A stretch of DNA of 64,000 nt from Pullilachnospira sp963929535 (GCA_963929535.1 CAWVIZ010000007.1:1-64000), one strand, 5' to 3'. Positions 34,939-44,685 are shown, numbered from the stretch's first letter. Made by a program: numbers and translations. The notes: generated by a model not told the origin, from the sequence alone.

Positions 34939-34973
34939 GCGTCTCCGCAGCTTTCTGCGGAGGCGTTTTTTAC
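34939..34973 (+). terminator. Terminator after the hydrolase gene
   Basis: GCGTCTCCGCAG / CTGCGGAGGCG stem with a short loop, followed by TTTTTT. Confidence 0.9.
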
Positions 34974-35077
34974 TTCGGATATACCTGTTTTTCACAATCC
35001 TCCCAATATTTATCGAAACTTCATCTTTTCGTAAAAATACTTTAAAAAAAACGAGATTTTATGGGGCTTTTCCCCTG

Positions 35078-35106
35078 TTGACATCCCTTCCTTATTATTA
35101 TATTAT
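35078..35106 (+). promoter_or_regulatory. Promoter of the MBOAT operon
   Basis: TTGACA (35078-35083), exactly 17 bases, TATTAT (35101-35106). It is 550 bases from the first start codon, leaving a long leader. Confidence 0.85.
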
Positions 35107-35656
35107 ATTAGACAAAAGTACCATGATGTAGTATTTTGTAGATTTTTGTAACAGTTCATGCGACAGCGAATCCGCAGCAGTGAACTGTTATGGATTTTCA
35201 TCGCTTTCCAGGTCATTCCCTGCAGCAAGCCCACCGGGCTGACTGCCTGCGGGAACAGACAGGAAGGCGGAGAACAAAGTGGTCAGGGTCTGCACCGCAC
35301 TTTGTTTTTTATTGCCCTTATCTGCTGTATCACCGGATTTCTTCCGGGCACAGACTAATTTCATTATGTGGCAAAGTATATGCACTGCTATATGGTATTT
35401 TCCAATTTAAATTTTGCAATTTCAGACAACAGTTCATCCGCTGCCAAAACGGAAAGGCAGGCCGCGCGGATCTATCTGCAGCTGACCATTTTTCATTTTG
35501 GTATGGGCCGGACATCCATCAGACCCCGGACAAAATCCCCGCATGCAGCGGACAGTTGGATCTTGCCAGCGGTTCCCGGGCCTTGCGGCTGAACGTTACC
35601 TATTAGGATTTCATTTTCTATACAGCAGCTTTTCAGCACCATTCAAAAGGAGTAAT
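35107..35656 (+). promoter_or_regulatory. Long leader of the MBOAT operon with mini-repeat and internal terminator
   Basis: 35148-35190 is a minimal repeat element, inverted ends TAACAGTTCA/TGAACTGTTA. 35273-35310 is a terminator-like hairpin, AACAAAGTG/CACTTTGTT followed by T run, inside the leader. No coding frame with a ribosome site is seen, and I recognise no known riboswitch. Confidence 0.65.
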
Positions 35657-37090
35657 ATGGTTTTTTCAAGCTTGTTTTTTGTTTTTTTCTTTTTTGCGCT
35701 GAATCTTATCGCGTATAATTTTGCAGGCAATATCAAGCAGAAGAACATGGTATTGCTTATTTTTTCTCTGGTTTTTTACTCCTGGGGCGGACCTCAATAC
35801 CTGCTGCTTCTGCTGGCCATGGTATTCTGCTCCTGGATCTTTGCGCTCCAGATCGAGCGCGCTGATGACAAACAGCATAAAAAGTGGTTTTTGATCGGCA
35901 ACTGCGTGATCATGCTGGGCCTTCTGGGTATCTTCAAATACCTGAACTTTTTCACCGGAATCACCAGCACTCTGTTTCACATTCCCAAGGAAGCGACACA
36001 GATCGTTCTGCCGGTAGGTATATCCTTCTATACCTTTCAGCTTCTCTCCTATGTGGTGGATGTGTACCGGGGAGAGATCGAAGCCCAGAAAAAGTTCTGG
36101 TACCTGCTGCTTTACGCTTCACTCTTTCACCAGTGTATTGCAGGACCTATCGTTCGCTACCAGCTGGTGGCCGATGAGATTGAGCACCGGAAGGTGCGTC
36201 TTGACGAGCTGAGCCGCGGAATCAAACGTTTTTCCGTGGGCCTGGCAAAGAAAGCAGTACTGGCCAACGGATGCGCTTCCGTAGCCGACACTCTGCTTCC
36301 TTCACTGACCAAGGACATTATGGAGATCCCCGCAGCCGGACTGTGGGTGGGCGTTCTTTTTTACGCTCTGCAGATTTATCTGGATTTTTCCGCTTATTCG
36401 GATATGGCTATAGGAATGGGACTGATGGTGGGATTCCATTACAACGAGAATTTCGATTATCCATATATCGCCAATTCCGTCAAGGATTTTTGGAGAAGAT
36501 GGCATATTTCCCTCAGTACCTTTTTCCGTGACTACGTTTACATACCTCTGGGAGGAAACCGTAAGGGTCCCAGACGAACCACGATCAATCTTCTGGTAGT
36601 CTGGGGACTTACCGGTATGTGGCACGGCGCAAGCTGGAATTATATCCTGTGGGGACTTTACTTCTTTATCTTCATCTTCCTGGAGAACAATTATCTCTCT
36701 CAGAAGCTGAAGAAGCTCCCTGCCGTGGTGGGACATGTCTACGCCATGGTAGCCGTTTATTTCGGCTGGATCTTATTCCGCTGTGAAAATCTGGGCAACC
36801 TGGGAGCTATCCTGAAGGGGATGTTTGGACTGAATGGCAATGGATTCCTGGATATGAATACTTCCATAACCATTCAGAATAACCTTTATCTTCTGATCTT
36901 CTGCATTATCGCATCCACACCTCTTCTGAAGATGCTGGGCGAATACGTGAAGAAGCTTCAGGAACTGAGACGCCGGATACCTTATGTTGTCTATGTATAC
37001 GATACGGCGATCTCCCCCATCCTCTTATTTCTTTCTATGATGGCTTTGGTCGGAAACAGTTATAACCCGTTTTTGTATTTCCAGTTTTAA
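35657..37090 (+). CDS. MBOAT-family membrane O-acyltransferase (AlgI/PatA-like)
   Basis: 477 residues with about ten to twelve membrane helices. The MBOAT signature RRWHISLSTFFRDYVYIPLGG (His283) and the catalytic GMWHGASWNY (His323) are intact, as is SVKDFWRRWH. This class moves acyl (usually acetyl) groups across the membrane onto extracellular polymers, as AlgI does for alginate. The ATG at 35657 follows AAAAGGAG; upstream codons lack a site. Followed 18 bases later by the DHHW protein, its probable acetyl-transfer partner. Confidence 0.95.
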   Translation: MVFSSLFFVFFFFALNLIAYNFAGNIKQKNMVLLIFSLVFYSWGGPQYLLLLLAMVFCSWIFALQIERADDKQHKKWFLIGNCVIMLGLLGIFKYLNFFTGITSTLFHIPKEATQIVLPVGISFYTFQLLSYVVDVYRGEIEAQKKFWYLLLYASLFHQCIAGPIVRYQLVADEIEHRKVRLDELSRGIKRFSVGLAKKAVLANGCASVADTLLPSLTKDIMEIPAAGLWVGVLFYALQIYLDFSAYSDMAIGMGLMVGFHYNENFDYPYIANSVKDFWRRWHISLSTFFRDYVYIPLGGNRKGPRRTTINLLVVWGLTGMWHGASWNYILWGLYFFIFIFLENNYLSQKLKKLPAVVGHVYAMVAVYFGWILFRCENLGNLGAILKGMFGLNGNGFLDMNTSITIQNNLYLLIFCIIASTPLLKMLGEYVKKLQELRRRIPYVVYVYDTAISPILLFLSMMALVGNSYNPFLYFQF

Positions 37091-37108
37091 GGGGAACGGC
37101 CATAGATT

Positions 37109-38437
37109 ATGAGAAAAGAGATATTTAATGAAGAGAACAGAAAAGTAAGACGGAAATTTCAGCGGATTTCTGTTCGGATTTTCTATTTGTTTATTTTGAT
37201 CGGCGGATTTATTGGTCTGCTGATTCCGCTGCGGCCGGAAACATCAGAGTCGGAAAAAAGGGATCTGACGGACTTTCCCAAGCCTACGGTTGAGACATTT
37301 TTTAATGGAGAATTTTTTTCGGAAATCAGTACCTGGTATGCGGATACCTTCCCCTTCCGGGAGTCGCTTTCCACTGCAAACGCCAAGTTCAAAAGTCTGT
37401 ATGGACGGACCACAGAGGAACTTCACGGAGGCCCTGTGGAAGCGGATGAAATCCCTGATGCGGACGCGGAGATCACAGCTACTCCCACTCCTACCGAGAC
37501 GCCCACACCTGACGCTTCTCAGGAGGACGGAACCGTTCATGCTGAGCCGGAAAAAGCCGGAACCATCTATATTGCCGATAACCGGGGCTTTGAGCTCTAT
37601 GGTTTCAGCATTGACGGGGCAAACGATTACATCAATATGATCAACAACGCGGCCTCTCAGCTGAACGGCCTGGCTACTGTATATGACATTCTGGTTCCCA
37701 CCAGCATCGCCGTCAATCTGGACGAGGAGATGCAGCAGCAGGTAGGATCCAGCAACCAGGGAGATGCCTTCGACTACATCTACGGCCACCTGGATTCCTC
37801 TGTTGTACAGGTTCCGGTGCTGGATGTGCTCAAGAGCCACAACAGTGAGTATCTGTATTTTAATACCGATCATCACTGGACCGCGGACGGCGCCTACTAC
37901 GCCTATCAGGAACTGATGAAGCAGAAGGGAGTGGAACCTTCCCCGCTGACGGCCTATACCCGTAATGAATATCCCGGATTTGTGGGAACCTTTTACTCCT
38001 TCAGCGAAAAGTCTGATGCCTTGCTGAACAATCCGGATACCGTGGTCACCTATACGCCGAAGGCCACCAACGATATGACCTACACAGATACCAACGGAGA
38101 GACTCACAACTGGTACGTCGTTATGGATCCCACCGAATACGGACAGGGTTCCAAGTACAGCTGTTTCATCGGCGGCGATCAGCCCTACTGCCGGATCGAG
38201 AATCCGGAGATCACCGATGGTTCCTCCTGCGTGGTCATCAAGGAATCCTACGGAAACGCTTTCGTTCCTTTCCTGGTGAACAGCTATCAGACTGTACACG
38301 TTATAGATTATCGGTATTTTACAGAAAATCTTGTGGATTTCGTTAAGGAAAATAATGTTCAGGATGTGATCTATATCAACAATGCCAACGCTCTGATCCA
38401 AAGCGCAGTCAAGAATATGAACCGGCTGCTCCAGTAA
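37109..38437 (+). CDS. DHHW-family SGNH-hydrolase-like protein (AlgJ/AlgX-like partner)
   Basis: 442 residues. One N-terminal membrane helix (FYLFILIGGFIGLLIPL, about 29-45), a Thr/Pro-rich linker (ATPTPTETPTPDAS), and an outside SGNH-like domain with the defining NTDHHWTADGAYY (about residues 250-262) and a late Ser-containing strand VIKESYGNAFVPFL. DHHW/AlgJ proteins take acetyl groups from MBOAT partners and place them on polysaccharide. The ribosome site (AAGGGG) is rather far from the ATG. The pair probably modifies a surface glycan; which one is unknown. Confidence 0.9.
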   Translation: MRKEIFNEENRKVRRKFQRISVRIFYLFILIGGFIGLLIPLRPETSESEKRDLTDFPKPTVETFFNGEFFSEISTWYADTFPFRESLSTANAKFKSLYGRTTEELHGGPVEADEIPDADAEITATPTPTETPTPDASQEDGTVHAEPEKAGTIYIADNRGFELYGFSIDGANDYINMINNAASQLNGLATVYDILVPTSIAVNLDEEMQQQVGSSNQGDAFDYIYGHLDSSVVQVPVLDVLKSHNSEYLYFNTDHHWTADGAYYAYQELMKQKGVEPSPLTAYTRNEYPGFVGTFYSFSEKSDALLNNPDTVVTYTPKATNDMTYTDTNGETHNWYVVMDPTEYGQGSKYSCFIGGDQPYCRIENPEITDGSSCVVIKESYGNAFVPFLVNSYQTVHVIDYRYFTENLVDFVKENNVQDVIYINNANALIQSAVKNMNRLLQ

Positions 38438-38465
38438 TCAGTGTACCGGCAGTAAGATAACAGTT

Positions 38466-38517
38466 CAGCCCTGCCAGGCTATGCCATCCGGCATTCAGCT
38501 TTGGCAGGGCTGTTTTT
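38466..38517. terminator. Terminator after the DHHW gene, built on an L-like sequence
   Basis: CAGCCCTGCCA / TGGCAGGGCTG with an inner ATGCC/GGCAT stem and TTTTT. It begins TAACAGTTCAGCC, the same start as module L, so a repeat copy appears to have become, or derives from, a terminator. Confidence 0.85.
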
Positions 38518-38557
38518 CTGTTTTATGGTTTTCTCTTTTTACAGCTGAACGGTTGCT

Positions 38558-40123
38558 CTACTTTCCCGCTTTTTCCAGAAGCGCCTTGAAATCTTCTATC
38601 AGACTGCTTACATTCATCTTATTTACCACTCCATAATTTCCTTCACTGTCCGCTGCCGCATAGAAGTTGGCATCCTGTACGCTGTAAGTAACCTGCAGGT
38701 GATTTCCTTCTGTATCATAATAATCCAGGGTCAGCTCCGGTTCCTGGGAAGCTGTATCCTCCTGCGTTCTGCTCTGGTACGTCATAGCACCGGCCTGAGA
38801 ATAAAAATCTGTGAAATCCTGACTGTCCACTTCCTGCCCATCCACATAATAGGTGGTTTCCGTAGTGGTCTCTGTCTCCTCATCCGTACCTTCTTCCTGA
38901 GAATCTTCCTCAGAAGCATCCTCTTCCTCCTCTGCGGCCACCTGACGCACTCTCCTTTGAAGTGTATGGGTCTCATCCTCATAGGTAACCTCAAGACGAT
39001 CCAGATCCGAGATGTTTATATTTGCCACGGACATTCTCAGGTAATCCAGGCTGGTGCCCTCCAGCAGCGTGCTCAGTGAGTCCTGCGTAATTCCGTGAAC
39101 CTCATTGGATCCTTCCAGTCTCACATAATAATTTCCATCATCAGAAAGACTTCCCACATACAGCTTCATTTCCTTATCCACATAGGTGGTTTCATCCTCC
39201 GAGCCATCTGAAGCAGTATCCTGGCTCTCCGAATCCGAAGAGGTATCTTCTTCCCCATCATCAGACTGGGCAGTATCCTCTGTGTCTGTTTCTTCTTCAA
39301 CCATGTACTGCACCGTAATTTCCGCCTGGGGCTGATCCAGGCCATACTGGCTCAGATCCTGGCAGTCATAGCTGTAATAATCGCTGAAACTGAGACCGGA
39401 AACCGTACTCTGCAGCGTTCCCGCCTGCGTTTCATCCGCTTCCCAGACATTTCCGCTGTCATCTGTCACCTGCCATCCGGTGGAAAAGTCCCCTTCTGTC
39501 TGTACGGTATAGGATCCGTTTTCTTTTGCTACAGCCACCTGTGTGATACTGCTGGAAGTCATTTCCGGATACTCCTCACCCACTGCAAAATCGTAGAGGT
39601 CTCCGGAAAATGCCGTCCGCAGAGATCCCGATACTGTATAAACAGTTCCCGTATCGTCATTAAGGTAAATATAACAGTCTCCTGTGGAATCATTCTGGTT
39701 TCCCACTGAAATCGTCAAGGAATTTCCGTCCGTCTCTTCCACCCGGATCACCTTATATGGAGCATCCAATCCATACTCACTTAAATTCTCCACATTCTCC
39801 AGTATTCTGGTGGCCTCCACGGAAACAAGCTGGGAGGTCAGGTTTCCGATTTTTTCCTGATCCACCGGGAAATTACTGTCACCGGACAGCGACCAGGTTC
39901 CATCCTCCTGTACCCATGTCACATCCTCCCCTGACATTCCAAAAGAAAGGGAGGAAATCGTATCCTCGTCCACAGCGGCGATTTCCTGGCCTGTTTCCTC
40001 TTCCTCCTGGGATTCCTGCTGTTCACTCTGATCGTTATAGTTCTTCAGCAGAAAATACAGTCCCAGAAGGATCACCAGTGCCGCCGCTCCCGCCACAATT
40101 GGCAAACCCCTTTTTTTCTTCAT
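38558..40123 (-). CDS. DUF4340 domain protein
   Basis: 521 residues. N-terminal signal-anchor (LPIVAGAAALVILLGLYFLL, 7-26), then an extracytoplasmic DUF4340 repeat pair: SLSFGMSGEDVTWVQEDGTWSL and a second beta-rich block after an Asp/Glu/Ser/Thr-rich insert (about 270-320). Very acidic overall. DUF4340 proteins accompany Gld-type ABC exporters. Its ATG overlaps the stop of the GldG-like gene (TAATG), so the two are coupled. Function unknown. Confidence 0.88.
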   Translation of the reverse strand: MKKKRGLPIVAGAAALVILLGLYFLLKNYNDQSEQQESQEEEETGQEIAAVDEDTISSLSFGMSGEDVTWVQEDGTWSLSGDSNFPVDQEKIGNLTSQLVSVEATRILENVENLSEYGLDAPYKVIRVEETDGNSLTISVGNQNDSTGDCYIYLNDDTGTVYTVSGSLRTAFSGDLYDFAVGEEYPEMTSSSITQVAVAKENGSYTVQTEGDFSTGWQVTDDSGNVWEADETQAGTLQSTVSGLSFSDYYSYDCQDLSQYGLDQPQAEITVQYMVEEETDTEDTAQSDDGEEDTSSDSESQDTASDGSEDETTYVDKEMKLYVGSLSDDGNYYVRLEGSNEVHGITQDSLSTLLEGTSLDYLRMSVANINISDLDRLEVTYEDETHTLQRRVRQVAAEEEEDASEEDSQEEGTDEETETTTETTYYVDGQEVDSQDFTDFYSQAGAMTYQSRTQEDTASQEPELTLDYYDTEGNHLQVTYSVQDANFYAAADSEGNYGVVNKMNVSSLIEDFKALLEKAGK

Positions 40124-41616
40124 TACTGTTTTCTCCTCTTAAACCAGATAATGCCGCCGATCACCAGAAATACCACCGGAATCACGCCTATGGTGATCAG
40201 GCTCCAGTATCCCGCATCGTACTCCGGAATTGTCAGATACTCCATAGACAGGCTCTTACTGTCCACAGAGATCACCGGCGCGTCATTTTCACACATCCAT
40301 CCCAGAGCGTCCATGATCAGCTCCTGATTCCCTCCTGACACCTGGCTGTTGGTCTGATCATCCAGCAGTGTGTAAGAACCAAAGCAGATCAGCTGAGTCT
40401 CCAGTTCCTCTCCCTCATCATTCTCTCCAACGCTTTCCGTTACGGCCACTCCCAGATTGAACTGACCGGATCTGTCTCCATCCTCCTGCTCAAAGGTAGT
40501 CATATTTTCCACGTCAGATTTGATATAGGCTTCCTCCGAAGTGGTAAGGATCGGTGTCACTGTCAGCGTATCTCTGTAGGAGTCCAGTTCATCAACGGAC
40601 TGTGCCGCGGCCATCAGCACATACCGGTTGCCGCTGACCAGATCTCCGGTAAAGTCTGTGCTCTCAATGTTGGGAATCAGATAATACGGAAGCTGGGCGA
40701 TATAGTGCTGGGTATCATTTTCCATTACGATACCGTCTCCCATGGCCAGTCCATAGCTTTCCAGCACCGTATCCATATTGGGCATATCCTCACCGGTATA
40801 GTCCACGAATATCATGGCCTTTCCGCCGCCTTCCAGATACGCAATGATCTTGGCAGCCTCATCCTCAGAGATATCCGTCTGCGGGGAAGCGATGATCAGG
40901 CATCCGGCATCTTCCGGCACGCTCTCTTCCGTTACCAGATTCAGGGTTTCCGTCTGATAGTTGGCCGTTTCCAGATTTTCCGTCATCTGGGTTCCCATCT
41001 CATATTCCCCATGGCCTTCCAGGAAGTAAATGGTGGGAAGGTCTTCCGTTGTCACATAAGAAATGGCGCTGTCGATCTGTCCCTCGCCGTTGAATCCTGT
41101 GGTACTGGTTCCTCCCGTATAATAATCATATTCCTGATCGTACAGACTGCTGTAATCCACCACTATGCTCCTGTCCCCGGATACTACAATGAGGCTGTTC
41201 TCCTGCACACTCTCCTCCGTATACTGGGAAGTAAAATTGGGATACAGCACCGGATCCCTGGTCTCCACCGTAATATGGTCGGAGGCCTCCTCATACCGGG
41301 CAAGCAGCCGTTCCACAACACTGTCCTCACTGCCGTTCTGTACAATATAATAAATAGTTACATCCTGATCCAGCTCATCCAGAAATTTCTCTGTAGTATC
41401 GGAAATCGTGTACAGTTTCTGGGTACTCACGTCTATCTGAGTCCAGCTTTCAGGCATCTCTCCCACGATCAGGTTGATCACCACAATAACGGCTATCACC
41501 AGAACCGTATAGATCACGCTGTAAGAACCGTTTTTCAGCTTCTTTTTATTGACCTTTCCCAGCTCCTTCAGCGTCTTTTTCACATCAAAATGGATATTCT
41601 TCATCTTCGTCTTCAT
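40123..41616 (-). CDS. GldG-like ABC-transporter auxiliary protein
   Basis: 497 residues. N-terminal membrane helix (SVIYTVLVIAVIVVINLIVG, about 32-51), a large outside domain of the ABC_transp_aux/DUF4350 type (TQKLYTISDTTEKFLDELDQDVTIYYI; LPTIYFLEGHGEYEM; GCLIIASPQTDISEDE) and a C-terminal helix (LITIGVIPVVFLVIGGIIWF) before a basic tail. In Bacteroidota the homologue GldG joins GldA and GldF in gliding; in Clostridia the system's substrate is unknown. GGAGG precedes the ATG. Confidence 0.9.
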   Translation of the reverse strand: MKTKMKNIHFDVKKTLKELGKVNKKKLKNGSYSVIYTVLVIAVIVVINLIVGEMPESWTQIDVSTQKLYTISDTTEKFLDELDQDVTIYYIVQNGSEDSVVERLLARYEEASDHITVETRDPVLYPNFTSQYTEESVQENSLIVVSGDRSIVVDYSSLYDQEYDYYTGGTSTTGFNGEGQIDSAISYVTTEDLPTIYFLEGHGEYEMGTQMTENLETANYQTETLNLVTEESVPEDAGCLIIASPQTDISEDEAAKIIAYLEGGGKAMIFVDYTGEDMPNMDTVLESYGLAMGDGIVMENDTQHYIAQLPYYLIPNIESTDFTGDLVSGNRYVLMAAAQSVDELDSYRDTLTVTPILTTSEEAYIKSDVENMTTFEQEDGDRSGQFNLGVAVTESVGENDEGEELETQLICFGSYTLLDDQTNSQVSGGNQELIMDALGWMCENDAPVISVDSKSLSMEYLTIPEYDAGYWSLITIGVIPVVFLVIGGIIWFKRRKQ

Positions 41617-41626
41617 GATCCGCCTC

Positions 41627-42490
41627 CTAACTCCAACGCCGTTTTTTCATGGACTGTACTGTCAGGAATACAAAAATGACGATGATGGACAGAAAATACA
41701 CCAGTCCCTGCAGGTCCAGAATACCATTTGTAAAGTTATCAAAATGTCCCGTAATGTCAAAGATGGAAAGAAAATCCTTGACGCTGCTCTCAAACATGGT
41801 AGAATCGATCAGATACGCCGCTATAACGGCAATCTCTCCGATAAGCCCCACAATACCGGCGATCAGCACATTCCGGATCATATTATAGATCAGCAGAGCC
41901 GCTGCCAGAATCAATACCATATAGATCACCAGCGATGTGGATGACGTATCTGATATCAGGGATTTTATCCCATCGATCATAAAGCACACAAACAGGGTCA
42001 GAAAACAAAGCACTGCCGCTATCACCGGATTTTCCGTCAGTGAAGACAAAAACACGCCCACAGCGATCTCCGCGAATCCCAGGAATGCAAATCCCAGAAT
42101 CGCCGTATACACCATAGGAAATGAAACCGTGCCATACTTAGCCATGATCAGCGGATACAGGCAGATCACCAGCAGAGGGATCAGATAGACTGTCACCAAC
42201 GCCAGATATTTTCCCACCACGATATTTCCAATGGAAACCGGAGAAGTCAAAAGAAGCTGGTCTGTCTTCTGTCTTCTCTCCTCCGCCAGCACCCGCATGG
42301 TCAGTACGGGGATCAGGATCATAAAAAGAAATGTAATAGAACTCAGTGTATATCCAAACACCGGATACATCCCCTGCAGATTATACGCGGTAAAATAGAT
42401 ACCTTCCAGCAGAAGGATAAAAAAGATAAACACATATCCGATCATGGAAGTCAGATATCCTTTTAATTCTTTCTTATAAATCGCCCCCAT
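41627..42490 (-). CDS. ABC transporter permease (GldF/ABC-2 type)
   Basis: 287 residues and six to seven hydrophobic helices: MIGYVFIFFILLLEGIYF, FMILIPVLTMRVLAEERRQKTDQLLLTSPVSI (the ABC-2 cytoplasmic loop signature), then five more. The start ATG follows GGAGGGAGAAACAC. It lies 99 bases after the annotated ATPase stop, but the alternative frame of the ATPase gene runs through this gap and overlaps the start. Confidence 0.92.
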   Translation of the reverse strand: MGAIYKKELKGYLTSMIGYVFIFFILLLEGIYFTAYNLQGMYPVFGYTLSSITFLFMILIPVLTMRVLAEERRQKTDQLLLTSPVSIGNIVVGKYLALVTVYLIPLLVICLYPLIMAKYGTVSFPMVYTAILGFAFLGFAEIAVGVFLSSLTENPVIAAVLCFLTLFVCFMIDGIKSLISDTSSTSLVIYMVLILAAALLIYNMIRNVLIAGIVGLIGEIAVIAAYLIDSTMFESSVKDFLSIFDITGHFDNFTNGILDLQGLVYFLSIIVIFVFLTVQSMKKRRWS

Positions 42491-42589
42491 GTGTTTCTCC
42501 CTCCTTCTCTTCTTCTCCTTTTTCCCGTGATTCCTCAGGTCCCGGATCTTCTTCCTGATCCGTCTGTCCTTCCCACGGCTGATCCCGTT

Positions 42590-43696
42590 TCAGGCCCGCC
42601 TGGAAATCCTGGTCTTTCCTTTCACCGGTCTCCTCCAGATCCCCCTGCTCACCTGTCTTTTCTTCAGTTTCCGCATCCGATTCGATGATTGAGTTTTTTT
42701 CTCTTGTTTTTCGAGAATATCTTTTAGTTTTCGAGTTTTTTTCTCTTGTTTTTGCTTGTTATTTTTCTCATCGGTCAGTTCCAGGAAGACATCCTCCAGA
42801 GATATCTTGGCAAAATGCATATCCATAATAGGCAGCTTTTTTTCCGCCATCTTATAAAATATTTTTTCCCTGACGTCCACCTGTTCATCTGTTGTGATCT
42901 TTAAAGTAACCACATTCTCCTCCAGAGGACTCATCCACTGAAGACTGCGGATCTCTTCCATACTGTTCAGGATATCTCCCACCTGCTGTTTTTCTCCCCG
43001 GATGGAAAGTTCCAGCGTATTGGATCCCCTGGCCATCCTCTCCAGATTTTCTGTGGTATCGCTGGCCACCAGTTTCCCCTTATTGATGATCAGAATATAA
43101 TCACAGACCGCGCTTACCTCTGAAAGAATATGAGAACTCAATATGATTGTATGGTTTTTGGCCAGCCTCTTTATCAGCTCCCGGATCTCTATGATCTGTT
43201 TTGGATCCAGTCCAACCGTGGGTTCATCCAGAATAATGATCTCCGGATATCCCAGGATTGCCTGAGCAAGTCCTACCCTCTGTTTATAGCCCTTTGACAG
43301 GTTTTTGATCAGCCGGTCCTTCATTCCCCGGATACCTACCATATTTTCGATATCCACGATCTGATCCTCCCGCTTATCCCGGGGAATCTTTTTCAGCTCC
43401 GCCACAAATCTCAGATACTCATTCACTGTCATGTCAAAGTACAGCGGCGGCTGTTCCGGCAGATAGCCGATACACTTTTTGGCCTCCTCCGGCTCATCCA
43501 GGATATTATGCCCGTCGATCACCACCTCTCCTTCCGTGGAAGCGATATATCCGGTCATAATATTCATTGTGGTGGATTTTCCGGCTCCGTTGGGTCCCAG
43601 AAAGCCATAAATCTGTCCCTTGTCCACATGAAAAGACAGGTGATCCACAGCCAGATGATCACCATACTTTTTGACTAGATTTTTTACCTCTATCAA
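42590..43696 (-). CDS. ABC transporter ATPase (GldA-like) with frame-ambiguous C-terminal tail
   Basis: 368 residues. Walker A GPNGAGKST, Q-loop LPEQPPLYFDM, signature LSKGYKQRVGLAQAIL, Walker B IIILDEPTVGLDP and the switch His in LSSHILSEV are intact. The start is TTG at 43696, after AAGGAGGG; no ATG is near, and codons to 43873 lack a site. The last 50 residues are very basic and follow two A7 runs (near 42692-42698 and 42735-42741) inside a 22-bp direct repeat. From there another frame is open to about 42478 and encodes an acidic tail (ESDAETEEKTGEQ) that looks more natural. Confidence 0.93.
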   Translation of the reverse strand: MIEVKNLVKKYGDHLAVDHLSFHVDKGQIYGFLGPNGAGKSTTMNIMTGYIASTEGEVVIDGHNILDEPEEAKKCIGYLPEQPPLYFDMTVNEYLRFVAELKKIPRDKREDQIVDIENMVGIRGMKDRLIKNLSKGYKQRVGLAQAILGYPEIIILDEPTVGLDPKQIIEIRELIKRLAKNHTIILSSHILSEVSAVCDYILIINKGKLVASDTTENLERMARGSNTLELSIRGEKQQVGDILNSMEEIRSLQWMSPLEENVVTLKITTDEQVDVREKIFYKMAEKKLPIMDMHFAKISLEDVFLELTDEKNNKQKQEKKTRKLKDILEKQEKKTQSSNRMRKLKKRQVSRGIWRRPVKGKTRISRRA

Positions 43697-43841
43697 TGTT
43701 TTGCCCTCCTTTATCCTTACTATTTTATAAAAAAAGTGTGATGATCTTTCTAAAAAACTGTGATCATTTTGTGAAACAAAAAAGAGCGGGCAATTTTTAT
43801 ATTTACCCACTCTCCATGCGTCTGTATTCATTTGTTTCCGC

Positions 43842-43910
43842 GTATTCCCGCGGACAGCCAGCCGGATGAACATGCCTGCATGTCCTGTTTGGCGGCACTC
43901 TTGTCTGCCG
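43842..43910 (-). repeat. Dispersed hairpin repeat, module B
   Basis: Reverse-orientation copy: TATTCCCGCGGACAGCC, GAACATGC/GCATGTCC hairpin, TTGGCGGCAC. Sits between rsmG and the ABC ATPase gene. Confidence 0.75.
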
Positions 43911-43959
43911 AAACAGAGTACCCGGCCAGAAACTCCGGATTTTTCCAGACCGGACTTTA

Positions 43960-44685
43960 TCAGGACAGCGGTTCCTTCCCGGGCATCCCCGCCTTTCTTG
44001 GAAATCTGGCCGGCGTCTTCTTATCCTTCTCCACGATCACAAAGGACCGTTCCATGTCCGTATCCGGAAGCCGGAATTTCACCACCCGGGCCGGGCTTCC
44101 TCCCAGCAGCTCCACTGCATGGGAAGCCGCCAAAACCTCCTCCTGGACCTTTCCCGACTTATAGGAAACAAAGCTTCCTCCCACCTTCACATAAGGCAGG
44201 CAATACTCAGAAAGGGTGCTGAGATTAGCCACAGCCCGGGAAACGCACACATCAAAACTCTCCCGATATTCCTTCTGTCTGGCATAGTCCTCCGCCCTTC
44301 CGTGAATTGCTTCCACCCCGGAAAGTCCCAGCTCTTCCGTCACCTGATTTAAAAATTTTACCCGTTTATTCAGGGAATCCAGCAGTACCACCTTCAGATT
44401 GGGAAATGCTATTTTCAGCGGTATCCCCGGAAATCCTGCTCCGGTTCCGATATCTATCACGTTCTCCACTCTGTTGAAATCACACACCTGAACTGACGCC
44501 AGACTATCCAGAAAATGCCGGATAACCACTTCCTCATACTCGGTAATAGCAGTCAGATTCATCACCTGATTCCACTGGATCAGCATCTCATAATACTGCA
44601 GAAACTGTCTGATCTGTTCCCCCGTAAGCGTAATATCCAACCGGGAAAGTCCGCGCTCCAAAGAGCCTGTATCATACTTTTCCAT
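43960..44685 (-). CDS. rsmG: 16S rRNA (guanine527-N7)-methyltransferase
   Basis: 241 residues. The SAM-binding motif VIDIGTGAGFPGIPLKIAFP (about 77-96) and the RsmG-typical FDVCVSRAVANLSTLSEYCLPYVKVGG are intact; usual length plus a short basic tail. Methylates G527 in the 530 loop; loss is known to give low-level streptomycin resistance. GGGAG before the ATG. Last gene of the rpmH-to-rsmG chain. Confidence 0.97.
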   Translation of the reverse strand: MEKYDTGSLERGLSRLDITLTGEQIRQFLQYYEMLIQWNQVMNLTAITEYEEVVIRHFLDSLASVQVCDFNRVENVIDIGTGAGFPGIPLKIAFPNLKVVLLDSLNKRVKFLNQVTEELGLSGVEAIHGRAEDYARQKEYRESFDVCVSRAVANLSTLSEYCLPYVKVGGSFVSYKSGKVQEEVLAASHAVELLGGSPARVVKFRLPDTDMERSFVIVEKDKKTPARFPRKAGMPGKEPLS

